A stretch of 64,000 nt of DNA, taken from JAUYQR01 sp050632395. GTDB taxonomy: Bacteria > Pseudomonadota > Alphaproteobacteria > Rhodobacterales > Rhodobacteraceae. The stretch spans positions 558,001-622,000 of the forward strand of contig NZ_CP192600.1 in assembly GCF_050632395.1 (NCBI RefSeq). The letters run 5' to 3'. The position numbers and the translations under genes were made by a program. Numbering within the stretch: the stretch's first letter is position 1; each line of letters begins with the position of its first letter. Under the pieces are notes generated by a model, which searched no databases, was not told the DNA's origin, and saw only the letters and a program-made list of their open reading frames with translations. This document shows positions 16,137-24,497 of this stretch, piece after piece.

Positions 16137-17291
16137 TCAGCGCAGGTGGTCGATGCGGGCCATGTATTGGGCAAGGTGGCTGACCTCGTCCAGCCAGCGG
16201 TGCAGCAGGCGTGGGTCGTGTGGTGCGGCGTGCACTCCGGCCGGGATTTCGCGGTTCAGCACCGCCTCGACCGCCAGCGACACCGGGACCGAGACGAGGC
16301 GCGACATGGCGGTGCCGCGCACATCGCCCCAGGCATCCAGCGCCCAGGTTTCGTGGTAGACCGGCTTGCCGTCCCGCTCGGCCTTCAGCGAGACGAATAG
16401 AACGACGCGGTCCGGCTCGCCTTCGGAGTAGGAGTTGTCTTTCAAAAGGGCCGCGGCGCGGGCTTCGAGGGCGGCATTGATCTCGGCCACGGGTTTGCCT
16501 TCGAGGCCTTCGATTTCGCGGAAAATGGGCGCCCATGCGTCAGACCAGCCGTTCAGGCGAATGGTGCCACGGACGAAATCGCGGACTTTCCAGTGCGGTT
16601 CGAAGCGATAGTCCTCCATGAAGGGATAGCTGTCGCGGTTGGGGTAAACCTCGAAGCTTTCGGGCTGCGGCAGGGGGGCGTCGTAGCGGGTGATCGCATC
16701 CCAGGGCCGCGCGACGCGCAGTTCGGTGAAGTGGCGAAGCGAGCGGGAGGGCGAGCGAAGCGCCTTCAAGACGCCAGCAGGGGCCCAGCTGAATTTATAG
16801 CGGAAGGCGTTGGCGATTTTCGGAACGCCGCCGCAGTAGGAGGTGAAGCTGAGGACGTTGTCGGCGTGATAGGCGGGCGAGGCGCGGTAGCGGGCGACAA
16901 GGTCATGCGCCATCAGGTGGTCGATGCCGGGGTCGAGGCCGACCTCGTTGACCGACACGAGGCCTGCGTTCCGGAACGCCTGATCCAGTTCGCGCATTTC
17001 CGGCGCGATGTAGGACGACGAGACAAAGTGTGCGCCCTTCGACAAGCAGGCCTTGGCGATGGCGACATGCTGGTCAGCGGGCAGCATTGAAATGGCAACA
17101 TCGCCGGGTTCCAGGGCGTCGCGCAGCGCATCGAGGCTGTAGGCGCGGATGTCGTTCGTCAGATCGCCAACCTCGGCGCGGGCCTTTTCGACGGTGCGGT
17201 TCCAGACCGTGACCGGCTGGCCGCTTTCAACGATCAGGCGGCGAAGGCCGGGGACGGAGGAAAGGCCGGTGCCGCACCAGTGGATGGTCAT
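16137..17291 (-). CDS. Saccharopine dehydrogenase-like oxidoreductase (LYS9 type)
   Basis: The protein has 384 residues. The Rossmann start is IHWCGTGLSSVPGLRRLI. NEVGLDPGIDHLMAHDL and FTSYCGGVPKIANAF are strong signatures of the glutamate-forming saccharopine reductase family, which interconverts saccharopine with glutamate and aminoadipate semialdehyde using NAD(P). It follows the LYS1-type gene after 12 bases on the same strand. Together they could run the saccharopine route between lysine and aminoadipate semialdehyde. The direction is not shown by sequence; catabolism is more usual in bacteria, since lysA nearby indicates lysine synthesis by the diaminopimelate route. Confidence 0.87.
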   Translation of the reverse strand: MTIHWCGTGLSSVPGLRRLIVESGQPVTVWNRTVEKARAEVGDLTNDIRAYSLDALRDALEPGDVAISMLPADQHVAIAKACLSKGAHFVSSSYIAPEMRELDQAFRNAGLVSVNEVGLDPGIDHLMAHDLVARYRASPAYHADNVLSFTSYCGGVPKIANAFRYKFSWAPAGVLKALRSPSRSLRHFTELRVARPWDAITRYDAPLPQPESFEVYPNRDSYPFMEDYRFEPHWKVRDFVRGTIRLNGWSDAWAPIFREIEGLEGKPVAEINAALEARAAALLKDNSYSEGEPDRVVLFVSLKAERDGKPVYHETWALDAWGDVRGTAMSRLVSVPVSLAVEAVLNREIPAGVHAAPHDPRLLHRWLDEVSHLAQYMARIDHLR

Positions 17292-17303
17292 GGGATGGTT
17301 CCT

Positions 17304-18353
17304 TCAGAGGGTGGCGATGTGACGGTCGAATTCGGTTTTCGCGCGGCCCCAGACGCCTTCGGTCAGCGCCGTGAGGGTGAGGAGAGAGGGGAGGAGCTGG
17401 GCCGCGTAGTCCTGCGACGATTCCACCGGCATCAGCGAGGGCAGGTTGTCGATGGCGGTCACGTCAAGCGGCGGATCGTCATGGACGCGCAGCGCAGGGG
17501 CGTCCCATTCGGTTGCGCGGTCGTAGACCTTGATCGGGGAAAAGTCCGAGGTCGGATCACAGGCGATGTCGCCGATCACGGTCAGTTTCCGGGGGTCGGT
17601 CTTGGCGGAGGCTGGAACGAACACCGGGCAACCGGGGCGGGCGAGGATGCAGTTGAGGAAAATCTCGTGCTGCAGCACTTCGGGGAAGGGGCCGCCGGAT
17701 GCGGTTTCGGCCATGTCCCATCGGGTGACGGCAACGCCCATCGCGGTGCAAAGGTCTGCCGCCCCGGTGCCGACACGGCCAAGCGCGCCGATGATGATGG
17801 CGCGGGGGCGCGACAGGCCGTCAAGCTCGGTGGCGAGCTGGTCGAGCAGGGCGGCTTTCGACGGCACCTTGCGGACCGGGCCGGCGATACCGCCGCGCTG
17901 TTGCGCTGCCCAGCATTTCAGCGAAACGGCGGCACCGGCGTAACCGGCCCAGTAGCCGAAGGCCGCGACACGGCGGCCGTCTTCGCCCACGAGGTATTCC
18001 AGATCGTAAAGCGCGCCGCCGCCGGCCTTGAACCGTTTCAGCAGGTCCCGGCCTGCCGGTTGGCCCTTATAGGCATGGCCGAACATGATGTGGCGGTGGG
18101 TAAGCGGGGTGCCATCCTCGGGCAGTTCCTTGAGCCCGAAGATGATCGCATCTGCGGGGGCGTGGGGCCAGAGGTTTTCTGCCACGATCTCACAGCCCGC
18201 TTCTCGGTAGCCGTCTATCGGGATCGCGCGGACCGAGGACAGTTCGACCGAGACCTTGATGCCCGCCTTGACCAGCGCGGCGGCGCCTTCCGGCGTCAGC
18301 CCGACGCGTTCTTCGTTCGGGCGCTGTTCAGCGCGCACCCAGAGGTGGGTCAT
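17304..18353 (-). CDS. Saccharopine dehydrogenase (lysine-forming, LYS1 type)
   Basis: The start is ATG 18353, giving 349 residues; the much longer open frame to 19262 is antisense to the dioxygenase gene. The opening is LWVRAEQRPNEERVGLTPEGAAALVKAG. Catalytic-region marks are IIFGLKELP, HRHIMFGHAYKGQ and the NAD-binding IIIGALGRVGTGAADLC, as in fungal LYS1 and the LKR half of plant and animal LKR/SDH. The predicted reaction is saccharopine + NAD = lysine + 2-oxoglutarate + NADH, reversible. It is the first gene of a two-gene operon with the LYS9-type gene. Confidence 0.9.
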   Translation of the reverse strand: MTHLWVRAEQRPNEERVGLTPEGAAALVKAGIKVSVELSSVRAIPIDGYREAGCEIVAENLWPHAPADAIIFGLKELPEDGTPLTHRHIMFGHAYKGQPAGRDLLKRFKAGGGALYDLEYLVGEDGRRVAAFGYWAGYAGAAVSLKCWAAQQRGGIAGPVRKVPSKAALLDQLATELDGLSRPRAIIIGALGRVGTGAADLCTAMGVAVTRWDMAETASGGPFPEVLQHEIFLNCILARPGCPVFVPASAKTDPRKLTVIGDIACDPTSDFSPIKVYDRATEWDAPALRVHDDPPLDVTAIDNLPSLMPVESSQDYAAQLLPSLLTLTALTEGVWGRAKTEFDRHIATL

Positions 18354-18533
18354 GATGTGGGTCCCCCGTAGCCTTGGCGACAGGATTAGCAGAACCGCAG
18401 GCGGGGAACAGGGGGGTTTGTGCTGTGCGAATTTGCACGTCAGTCGCGCATGTGGCGCACTTTCTATCTGGCCGCACAGGTTTATGTTGGGGTCAAGCGG
18501 CGCATGGCGCGCCACAGGACAAGGACGCAAGCG

Positions 18534-19448
18534 ATGACCACGCGCATTCCAGGCATTCACCACGTCACGGCCATTTCCGGCCCGGCGCAAGCCAACGTCG
18601 CCTTCTACACCGGGCCGCTGAAGCAGCGGCTGGTGAAAAAGACGGTGAACTTCGACGATCCCGGCACGTACCATCTGTATTACGCCGACCCGAAGGGCAG
18701 CCCCGGCACGGTGCTGACGTTCTTTCCGTTCGCGGATGCCGGGCCGGGGCAGGCCGGGCCGGGGATGGCTTCGGCCTATGCCTATGCCGTTCCGGCGGCT
18801 GGCTTTGACGCGCTGATCGCTGATCTGAAAGCAGTTGCGCTGGAGGTTTCGGCGCCCTCGTTGCGGTTTGGCGAGCGGGTCGTCACGGTGAAAGACCCCG
18901 ACGACGCGCCGGTGGAACTGATCGAAAGCGCAACGGCGACCGATATGCATGGGTTCCATTCCGTGACGCTGTGGGAACGCGAGCCGGACAAGACGGCGCG
19001 CATCCTGACCGACGTGTTCGGCTATGAGGCCGTGGGCAGTGAAAAGCTGAACGGGGTGGAGCGGCTGCGGCTGAAGGCGCCGGGGGCGGAGCGCGGCAAC
19101 ATCATCGACATCATCCGCACCGATGCGGTGGTGCGCGGACGGCCGGGCAAAGGCACGATCCACCATGTGGCGTTCCGGGCGCGGACGCAGGACGAACAGC
19201 ATGGCTGGCAAGAGGCGCTGGCGCGGGTCGGGCACCGGACGACCGATGTGATCGACCGGCAATATTTCAACGCGATCTACTTCCGCGAACCCGGTGGCGT
19301 GCTATTCGAGATTGCCACCGATCCGCCGGGCTTTGCGGTGGACGAACCCGAAGCGACGATGGGGTCGAAACTAATGCTGCCGCCACAGTACGAGCCGATC
19401 CGCGAACGGATCGAGCAGGTTTTGCCGAAGTTGACGGTGGCATCGTGA
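18534..19448 (+). CDS. VOC-family ring-cleaving dioxygenase (MhqO/LinE-like)
   Basis: The start is ATG 18534 with AAGGA upstream, giving 304 residues. Two VOC halves are seen. The first opens GIHHVTAISGPAQANVAFYTGPL; the second contains MHGFHSVTLWE, IHHVAFRA and LFEIATDPPGF. The two histidine positions and the glutamate form the usual Fe(II) facial triad. The family includes hydroquinone and catechol extradiol dioxygenases such as Bacillus MhqO. The stop overlaps the next gene, an α/β-hydrolase (GTGA), matching the mhqO-mhqD style pairing. It diverges from the saccharopine operon. Confidence 0.85.
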   Translation: MTTRIPGIHHVTAISGPAQANVAFYTGPLKQRLVKKTVNFDDPGTYHLYYADPKGSPGTVLTFFPFADAGPGQAGPGMASAYAYAVPAAGFDALIADLKAVALEVSAPSLRFGERVVTVKDPDDAPVELIESATATDMHGFHSVTLWEREPDKTARILTDVFGYEAVGSEKLNGVERLRLKAPGAERGNIIDIIRTDAVVRGRPGKGTIHHVAFRARTQDEQHGWQEALARVGHRTTDVIDRQYFNAIYFREPGGVLFEIATDPPGFAVDEPEATMGSKLMLPPQYEPIRERIEQVLPKLTVAS

Positions 19449-20083
19449 GACGCGTGGGGCCAACCTCGGGCGCGCGGGTGGGCATCGTTCTGGCGCATGG
19501 CAGGGGCGGCAACAGCGAGGATATCATTGGGCTGATGCAGTATGCCGGGCTGACGGATGTGGCCGCCTTGGCACCGGATGCGCCGGGGCAAAGCTGGTGG
19601 CCGACTTCGTTTCTGGCACCTGCGGCGACGCTTGCACCTTATGTTGAGCGGGGCGTGGACACGTTGATGCAGGGCGTGGCGGCGCTGGAGGCGGAGGGCG
19701 TGCCGCGCGGGTCGATCTGGCTGGGCGGCTTCAGCCAGGGCGCTGGGCTGGCGCTGGAGACGTTCGCGCGGCGCGGCGAGGGTCTGGCCGGCGTGTTCGG
19801 GTTTTCGGGCGGGCTTTTGGGAACAGGCGACGGTGATGCCACGCCCGACCCCGCGCTTTACGGTCATGGCCAGAAGCGGTTCGACTATTCGGGCCGCCGT
19901 GACGGTGCCAAGGCGTGGATTTCCGTGCATGAGCGTGACCCCCATATTCCCCTGAAACGGGTCAGGGACAGTGTCGCGGCGCTGCAGGCGATGGGGGCCG
20001 AGGTCGGATCAGTGGTTTACCCGGGCTCAGGCCATTCGGTGATGCCCGAGGACATGGCAAAGTTGCGGGCTTGGCTGGGGTGA
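19445..20083 (+). CDS. Phospholipase/carboxylesterase family α/β-hydrolase (MhqD-like)
   Basis: The protein has 212 residues with a GTG start overlapping the dioxygenase stop. The HGRGGNSED oxyanion region, the nucleophile elbow GGFSQGAGLA and the C-terminal GSGHSVMPED histidine mark a serine hydrolase of the YpfH/MhqD carboxylesterase group. No signal peptide is present, so it is cytoplasmic. Translational coupling to the ring-cleaving dioxygenase suggests it hydrolyses the ring-fission product or a quinone-derived ester or thioester. That role is inference. Confidence 0.85.
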   Translation: MRRVGPTSGARVGIVLAHGRGGNSEDIIGLMQYAGLTDVAALAPDAPGQSWWPTSFLAPAATLAPYVERGVDTLMQGVAALEAEGVPRGSIWLGGFSQGAGLALETFARRGEGLAGVFGFSGGLLGTGDGDATPDPALYGHGQKRFDYSGRRDGAKAWISVHERDPHIPLKRVRDSVAALQAMGAEVGSVVYPGSGHSVMPEDMAKLRAWLG

Positions 20084-20154
20084 AATTTGCACTGTGAAGC
20101 CGCGCCATCCTGCGGTATTTCGGCAAGCGATGAGTTTTGCCGAGTGGATGCTTG

Positions 20155-20718
20155 ATGCAGATTGAACCGACCGAATTGCCGGACGTGATTATCCTGACCC
20201 CGCGCCGTTTTGGCGACGACCGAGGGTGGTTCACCGAAACCTGGAATGCCGGCACGATGGCCCAGGCGGGGCTTGACCTGCCATGGGTGCAGGACAACCA
20301 CTCGATGTCGGCGGTCGTAGGCACGGTGCGCGGCCTGCACTTTCAGGCGCCGCCGCGCGCTCAGGACAAACTGGTGCGGTGTTCGCGCGGGGCGATCCTT
20401 GACGTGGCGGTGGACGTGCGCGTCGGCTCGCCCCATTTCGGCCGCTGGGTGGGGGTGGAGCTGACGCCGGAAAATGGGCGGCAGTTGCTGGTGCCGAAGG
20501 GGTTTCTGCACGGCTTTGTCACCCGCGCGCCGATGACTGAGGTGCAGTACAAATGCACTGATGTCTATGCCCCCGACTGCGACGGTGCGGTACGCTGGGA
20601 CGACCCGGATATCGGTATCGTCTGGGGGCTTTCGGGCGCTCCCGTGCTATCGGCCAAGGATCAGGCGGCACCTCTGTTGCGCGATTTCAAATCGCCTTTC
20701 GTGTGGGGGCAGGCATGA
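20155..20718 (+). CDS. rfbC: dTDP-4-dehydrorhamnose 3,5-epimerase
   Basis: The start is ATG 20155, giving 187 residues; the frame also opens at 20137 (TTG). It is a cupin-fold epimerase, third step of dTDP-L-rhamnose synthesis. Signatures are RGWFTETWN, GTVRGLHFQAPP with the catalytic histidine, and LLVPKGFLHGFVT. It is the first gene of the rfbC-rfbB-rfbD-rfbA operon; its stop overlaps the rfbB start (ATGA). Confidence 0.95.
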   Translation: MQIEPTELPDVIILTPRRFGDDRGWFTETWNAGTMAQAGLDLPWVQDNHSMSAVVGTVRGLHFQAPPRAQDKLVRCSRGAILDVAVDVRVGSPHFGRWVGVELTPENGRQLLVPKGFLHGFVTRAPMTEVQYKCTDVYAPDCDGAVRWDDPDIGIVWGLSGAPVLSAKDQAAPLLRDFKSPFVWGQA

Positions 20719-21755
20719 AGCTTCTGGTAACCGGCGGGGCGGGGTTCATCGGGTCTGCCGTGGTGCGGCTGGCCGTGGCGCGGGGGCATGAGGTAGTGAA
20801 CCTTGATGCGCTGACTTATGCCGCCTGCCTTGAGAATGTGGCCTCGGCTGCAACGTCGAACCTTTATTCGTTCGAGCAGGCGGATATCCGGGACCGGGCG
20901 AGCCTTGACCGGATCTTCGATTTGCACCGCCCGGATGTGGTGATGCATCTGGCTGCGGAAAGCCATGTCGACCGCAGCATCGACGGGCCGTCGGATTTCA
21001 TCGAGACGAACATCACCGGCACGTTCAACATGTTGGAGGCCGCGCGGCGGTTCTGGGCGGCTCAGGGCAAGCCTGCGGGGTTTCGGTTCCACCACATCTC
21101 GACCGACGAGGTGTTCGGCACTTTGGGCGAGACCGGGCAGTTCACCGAAGACACGCCCTATGCGCCGAACAGCCCCTATTCGGCGTCGAAGGCAGCCAGT
21201 GACCATCTGGTGCGGGCCTGGGCGGAGACGTACGGGCTGCCGGTGGTGATGACGAACTGTTCCAACAACTATGGGCCGTTTCACTTTCCCGAAAAGCTGA
21301 TCCCCGTGGTGATCCTGAACGCGCTGCATGGACGGGAGATCCCGGTTTATGGCAAGGGCGAGAACGTGCGTGACTGGCTTTATGTCGAAGACCATGCCGA
21401 CGCGCTGCTGACGGTGCTGGAAAAGGGTGCGCTTGGCCGCAGCTACAACATCGGCGGCGAGAACGAGGCGCGCAATATCGACATCGTGCGTATGATCTGT
21501 GCGCTCTTGGACGAGATGCGGCCACAGGGGGCACCGCATGATCGGTTGATCACCTTCGTCACCGACCGTCCGGGGCACGACGCGCGCTATGCGATTGATC
21601 CGACGCGGATTCGCAATGAACTCGGCTGGCGGCCTTCGGTCACGCTGGAGGAAGGGTTGCGCCGCACGGTGCGCTGGTATCTGGACAACGAGGCGTGGTG
21701 GCGTCCCTTGCTGGAGCGGCAGGGCGTGGGCCAGCGGCTTGGGGTGAAGGCGTGA
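20715..21755 (+). CDS. rfbB: dTDP-glucose 4,6-dehydratase
   Basis: The start is ATG 20715, overlapping the rfbC stop, giving 346 residues, full length. It is an extended short-chain dehydrogenase. TGGAGFIGSAVVR binds NAD. The catalytic STDEVFGTLGE and YSASKAASDHLV blocks supply the Asp-Glu pair and the YxxxK. It makes dTDP-4-keto-6-deoxyglucose, step two of the rhamnose pathway. The C-terminal YLDNEAWW is family-typical. Confidence 0.96.
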   Translation: MKLLVTGGAGFIGSAVVRLAVARGHEVVNLDALTYAACLENVASAATSNLYSFEQADIRDRASLDRIFDLHRPDVVMHLAAESHVDRSIDGPSDFIETNITGTFNMLEAARRFWAAQGKPAGFRFHHISTDEVFGTLGETGQFTEDTPYAPNSPYSASKAASDHLVRAWAETYGLPVVMTNCSNNYGPFHFPEKLIPVVILNALHGREIPVYGKGENVRDWLYVEDHADALLTVLEKGALGRSYNIGGENEARNIDIVRMICALLDEMRPQGAPHDRLITFVTDRPGHDARYAIDPTRIRNELGWRPSVTLEEGLRRTVRWYLDNEAWWRPLLERQGVGQRLGVKA

Positions 21756-22606
21756 GGGTTCTGGTGTTTGGCGAGACCGGGCAGGTCGCGCGGGAACTTT
21801 TGCGGAGAGCGCCGGCGGGCGTGACGGTCACGGCTCTGGGGCGGGATCGGGCGGACCTGTCGGACCCGTCGACCTGCGCGCTGGCGATTGACCGGGGCGC
21901 CTTCGACGCGGTGATCAACGCGGCGGCGTGGACGGCGGTGGACAAGGCCGAGGCCGAGGAAGCGGCGGCGCTGGTGGTGAACGGCGATGCGCCTGCCGCG
22001 ATGGCGCAGGCGGCGGCAGCCAAGGGCGTGCCGTTCCTGCATGTCTCGACGGATTACGTCTTTGACGGTGCGGGCGACCAGCCGTTCCGGCCCGATCACC
22101 CGACAGCGCCTTTGGGGGCCTACGGCCGCACCAAGCTGGCGGGCGAAGTGGGCGTTCGGGCCGCGGGTGGCAAGCATCTGATCTTGCGAACGTCATGGGT
22201 GGTGTCGGTGCACGGGGCGAATTTCGTCAAGACGATGCTGCGGCTTGGCCGAGACCGGGAAAGTCTGAACGTGGTCGCCGACCAGATCGGCGGGCCAACA
22301 CCGGCGGCAGCGATAGCGGATGCGCTGTTCGTGGCGGCGCGGGAGATGGTGGGCGGTGCTGCGGGCGGGACGCACCACTTTTCGGGCGCGCCGGATGCCA
22401 GTTGGGCGGACTTTGCGCGCGAGATCATGGCGCGGGCAGGCTTGGCTTGCACGGTCAACGACATCCCTTCGTCGGCCTATCCGACACCCGCGAAACGGCC
22501 GCTCAACTCGCGGCTGGATTGTTCTGCGCTGGCGACTGCTTATGGCATCGCGCGGCCCGATTGGCGGGCGGGACTTGACGAAATCCTGAAGGAGCTTGGC
22601 GCATGA
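21752..22606 (+). CDS. rfbD: dTDP-4-dehydrorhamnose reductase
   Basis: The start is GTG 21752, overlapping the rfbB stop (GTGA), giving 284 residues. The opening VLVFGETGQVARELL is the nucleotide-binding loop. INAAAWTAVDKAE, VSTDYVFDG and YGRTKLAGE contain the expected catalytic residues. The C-terminus has RPLNSRLDC, the family substrate loop. It reduces the keto sugar to dTDP-L-rhamnose. It is the third gene of the operon. Confidence 0.95.
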   Translation: MRVLVFGETGQVARELLRRAPAGVTVTALGRDRADLSDPSTCALAIDRGAFDAVINAAAWTAVDKAEAEEAAALVVNGDAPAAMAQAAAAKGVPFLHVSTDYVFDGAGDQPFRPDHPTAPLGAYGRTKLAGEVGVRAAGGKHLILRTSWVVSVHGANFVKTMLRLGRDRESLNVVADQIGGPTPAAAIADALFVAAREMVGGAAGGTHHFSGAPDASWADFAREIMARAGLACTVNDIPSSAYPTPAKRPLNSRLDCSALATAYGIARPDWRAGLDEILKELGA

Positions 22607-23475
22607 AACGCAAGGGCATCATTCTGGCGGGTGGCACGGGGTCGCGGTTGTGGCCGATCACCATTGGCGTGTCGAAGCAGCTTTTGCCGATCTACGACAA
22701 GCCGATGATCTACTATCCTTTGTCCGTGCTGATGCTTGGCGGCATCCGCGAGATTGGTGTGATCACCACGCCGGACGACCAGCCACAGTTTCAGCGTCTG
22801 CTCGGTGATGGCAGCCAGTGGGGCCTTTCGTTGACGTGGATCGTGCAACCGTCGCCAGACGGGTTGGCGCAGGCCTATCTGTTGGCAAAGGATTTTCTGG
22901 ACGGCGCGCCATCGGCTATGGTCTTGGGCGACAACATCTTTTTCGGTCACGGCTTGCCGGAAGCGATGGCCTCGGCTGATGCGCATCCTGCGGGCGGCAC
23001 GGTCTTTGGCTACCGTGTGGCCGACCCGGAGCGCTATGGCGTGGTGGCCTTCGATGCGGCGGGGAACGTGTCTGCGATCATCGAAAAGCCGGAAAAGCCG
23101 CCATCGAATTACGCCGTTACCGGGCTTTACTTCCTTGATGGTCGCGCACCGGAGCTGGCGGCGCAGGTGAAGCCGTCACCCCGGGGCGAGTTGGAGATTG
23201 CCGACCTGCTGGAGATCTACCGGGCCGAGGGTTCGCTTCGGGTCGAACGGATGGGACGTGGCTATGCGTGGCTGGATACCGGCACGCAGGCCAGTCTGCT
23301 GGATGCCGGGAACTTTGTGCGCACGCTAGAGGAACGGCAGGGCTTGCAGGTGGGGTCGCCCGACGAGATTTCCTACCGGCAGGGCTGGATCACCCGCGAG
23401 GGGTTTGCTGCGCGGGCCAAGCTGTTCGCCAAAAGCTCGTATGGCAAGTATCTGGCGAGCGTCCTTAAGGAGTGA
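22603..23475 (+). CDS. rfbA: Glucose-1-phosphate thymidylyltransferase
   Basis: The protein has 290 residues, starting in an ATGA overlap with rfbD. The nucleotidyltransferase motif GIILAGGTGSRLWPIT is at residues 4-19. Other marks are KQLLPIYDKPMIYYPLSVLM, LGDNIFFGHG and the C-terminal RQGWITREGFAARAKLF. It catalyses the first step, Glc-1-P + dTTP. All four pathway enzymes are present, so the locus can make dTDP-L-rhamnose for LPS or exopolysaccharide. No glycosyltransferase is encoded next to them. The stop codon abuts the convergent fdsD stop with no spacer. Confidence 0.97.
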   Translation: MKRKGIILAGGTGSRLWPITIGVSKQLLPIYDKPMIYYPLSVLMLGGIREIGVITTPDDQPQFQRLLGDGSQWGLSLTWIVQPSPDGLAQAYLLAKDFLDGAPSAMVLGDNIFFGHGLPEAMASADAHPAGGTVFGYRVADPERYGVVAFDAAGNVSAIIEKPEKPPSNYAVTGLYFLDGRAPELAAQVKPSPRGELEIADLLEIYRAEGSLRVERMGRGYAWLDTGTQASLLDAGNFVRTLEERQGLQVGSPDEISYRQGWITREGFAARAKLFAKSSYGKYLASVLKE

Positions 23476-23697
23476 TCATGCGGCCAGCGGACGGTGGATG
23501 GCGTTCGCGGCCTCCAGCACCAAGGGGCGCAGACCGGTGCCGCCGGCGTCGATCAGGTCGAACAACTGGCGGCGCATCCGGGGTTCCCAGAAGTCGTTGA
23601 TGTGGCTGGCGACGCCTTGGACGCCTTCGTCATGGGGCTTTGATTCCATGAAAAGCGCGATCTGATTGGCCATATGAACCAGTTTTTCAGCCGACAT
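23476..23697 (-). CDS. fdsD: Formate dehydrogenase delta subunit
   Basis: The protein has 73 residues and matches FdsD: KLVHMANQIALFMESKPHDEGVQGVASHINDFWEPRMRRQL region. It is the last gene of the fds operon and overlaps fdhD by 11 bases. FdsD is needed for a fully active NAD-linked formate dehydrogenase, either in assembly or in cofactor delivery. There is no space for a terminator before the convergent rfbA. Confidence 0.92.
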   Translation of the reverse strand: MSAEKLVHMANQIALFMESKPHDEGVQGVASHINDFWEPRMRRQLFDLIDAGGTGLRPLVLEAANAIHRPLAA

Positions 23698-24487
23698 GGC
23701 TATCCTCCGTCAGGCGGTCTGTGTGGGTGAAAACCTCGAACCGGTCGGGCCGGGCGAGGGCGATGAGGGTGATGCCGGCGTGGTCGGCAAGGGTCACGGC
23801 GTCGGCGGTGGGGGCCGAGACGGCGATGATCATCGGCGCGCCCAGCATGGCGACCTTTTGCACCATGTCGATCGACACGCGGCTGGTCAGGACCACCGCG
23901 CCGACCGGCTGGGTGCCCGCACGGACCATTGAGCCGGCAAGTTTATCAAGCGCGTTGTGGCGGCCCACGTCTTCGCGAGAGGCCACGATTCGCCCCCCCG
24001 CCCAGAACCCGGCGCAATGGACGGCGCGGGTGGCGTCGTGAAGGCGCTGCTGGCCGGGAAGGGCGGAAATGGCTGCCATAACCTGGCTGGCGGACGTCTG
24101 GAAAGTGTATGGCAAAACGTATGGCACGTCGCGCAGCGCCTGGTCGATGCTGTCGATGCCGCAAAGGCCGCAACCGACCGGGCCGGTCATGGTGCGGCGG
24201 CGGGCGGCGAGGCGTGTTTCGGCCTCGGGGTGGAGCCAGATCTGGACGTCGCGGCCCTTGGGCAGGGTCACGATTTCGACCGACAGGATTTCGTCCGGTC
24301 TGGCGATGCCTTCGGTCAGGGCAAAACCGTAGGCGAAGTCTTCCAGATCGTCGGGGGTGGCCATCATCACGGCCTGGGTGGTTCCGTTGAAAGAAAGGGC
24401 GACGGCCACCTCTTCGGGCAGCATCCGGCTGCCGGGGTCTACCCGGGTGCCGAATGCCAGTCGAGGGGTGGCCCTTGCGCCGATCAT
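23687..24487 (-). CDS. fdhD: Formate dehydrogenase sulfurtransferase FdhD (FdsC)
   Basis: The protein has 266 residues. The conserved GPVGCGLCG carries C106 and C109, the sulfur-transfer cysteines that shuttle sulfur from a cysteine desulfurase to the molybdenum cofactor. LEDFAYGFALTEGI and CAGFWAGGRIVASREDVGRHNALDK are family blocks. It lies directly after fdsA with a 10-base gap, in the Rhodobacter order fdsGBACD. In that nomenclature it is fdsC. Confidence 0.95.
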   Translation of the reverse strand: MIGARATPRLAFGTRVDPGSRMLPEEVAVALSFNGTTQAVMMATPDDLEDFAYGFALTEGIARPDEILSVEIVTLPKGRDVQIWLHPEAETRLAARRRTMTGPVGCGLCGIDSIDQALRDVPYVLPYTFQTSASQVMAAISALPGQQRLHDATRAVHCAGFWAGGRIVASREDVGRHNALDKLAGSMVRAGTQPVGAVVLTSRVSIDMVQKVAMLGAPMIIAVSAPTADAVTLADHAGITLIALARPDRFEVFTHTDRLTEDSHVG

Positions 24488-24497
24488 CTTGCGCCGA

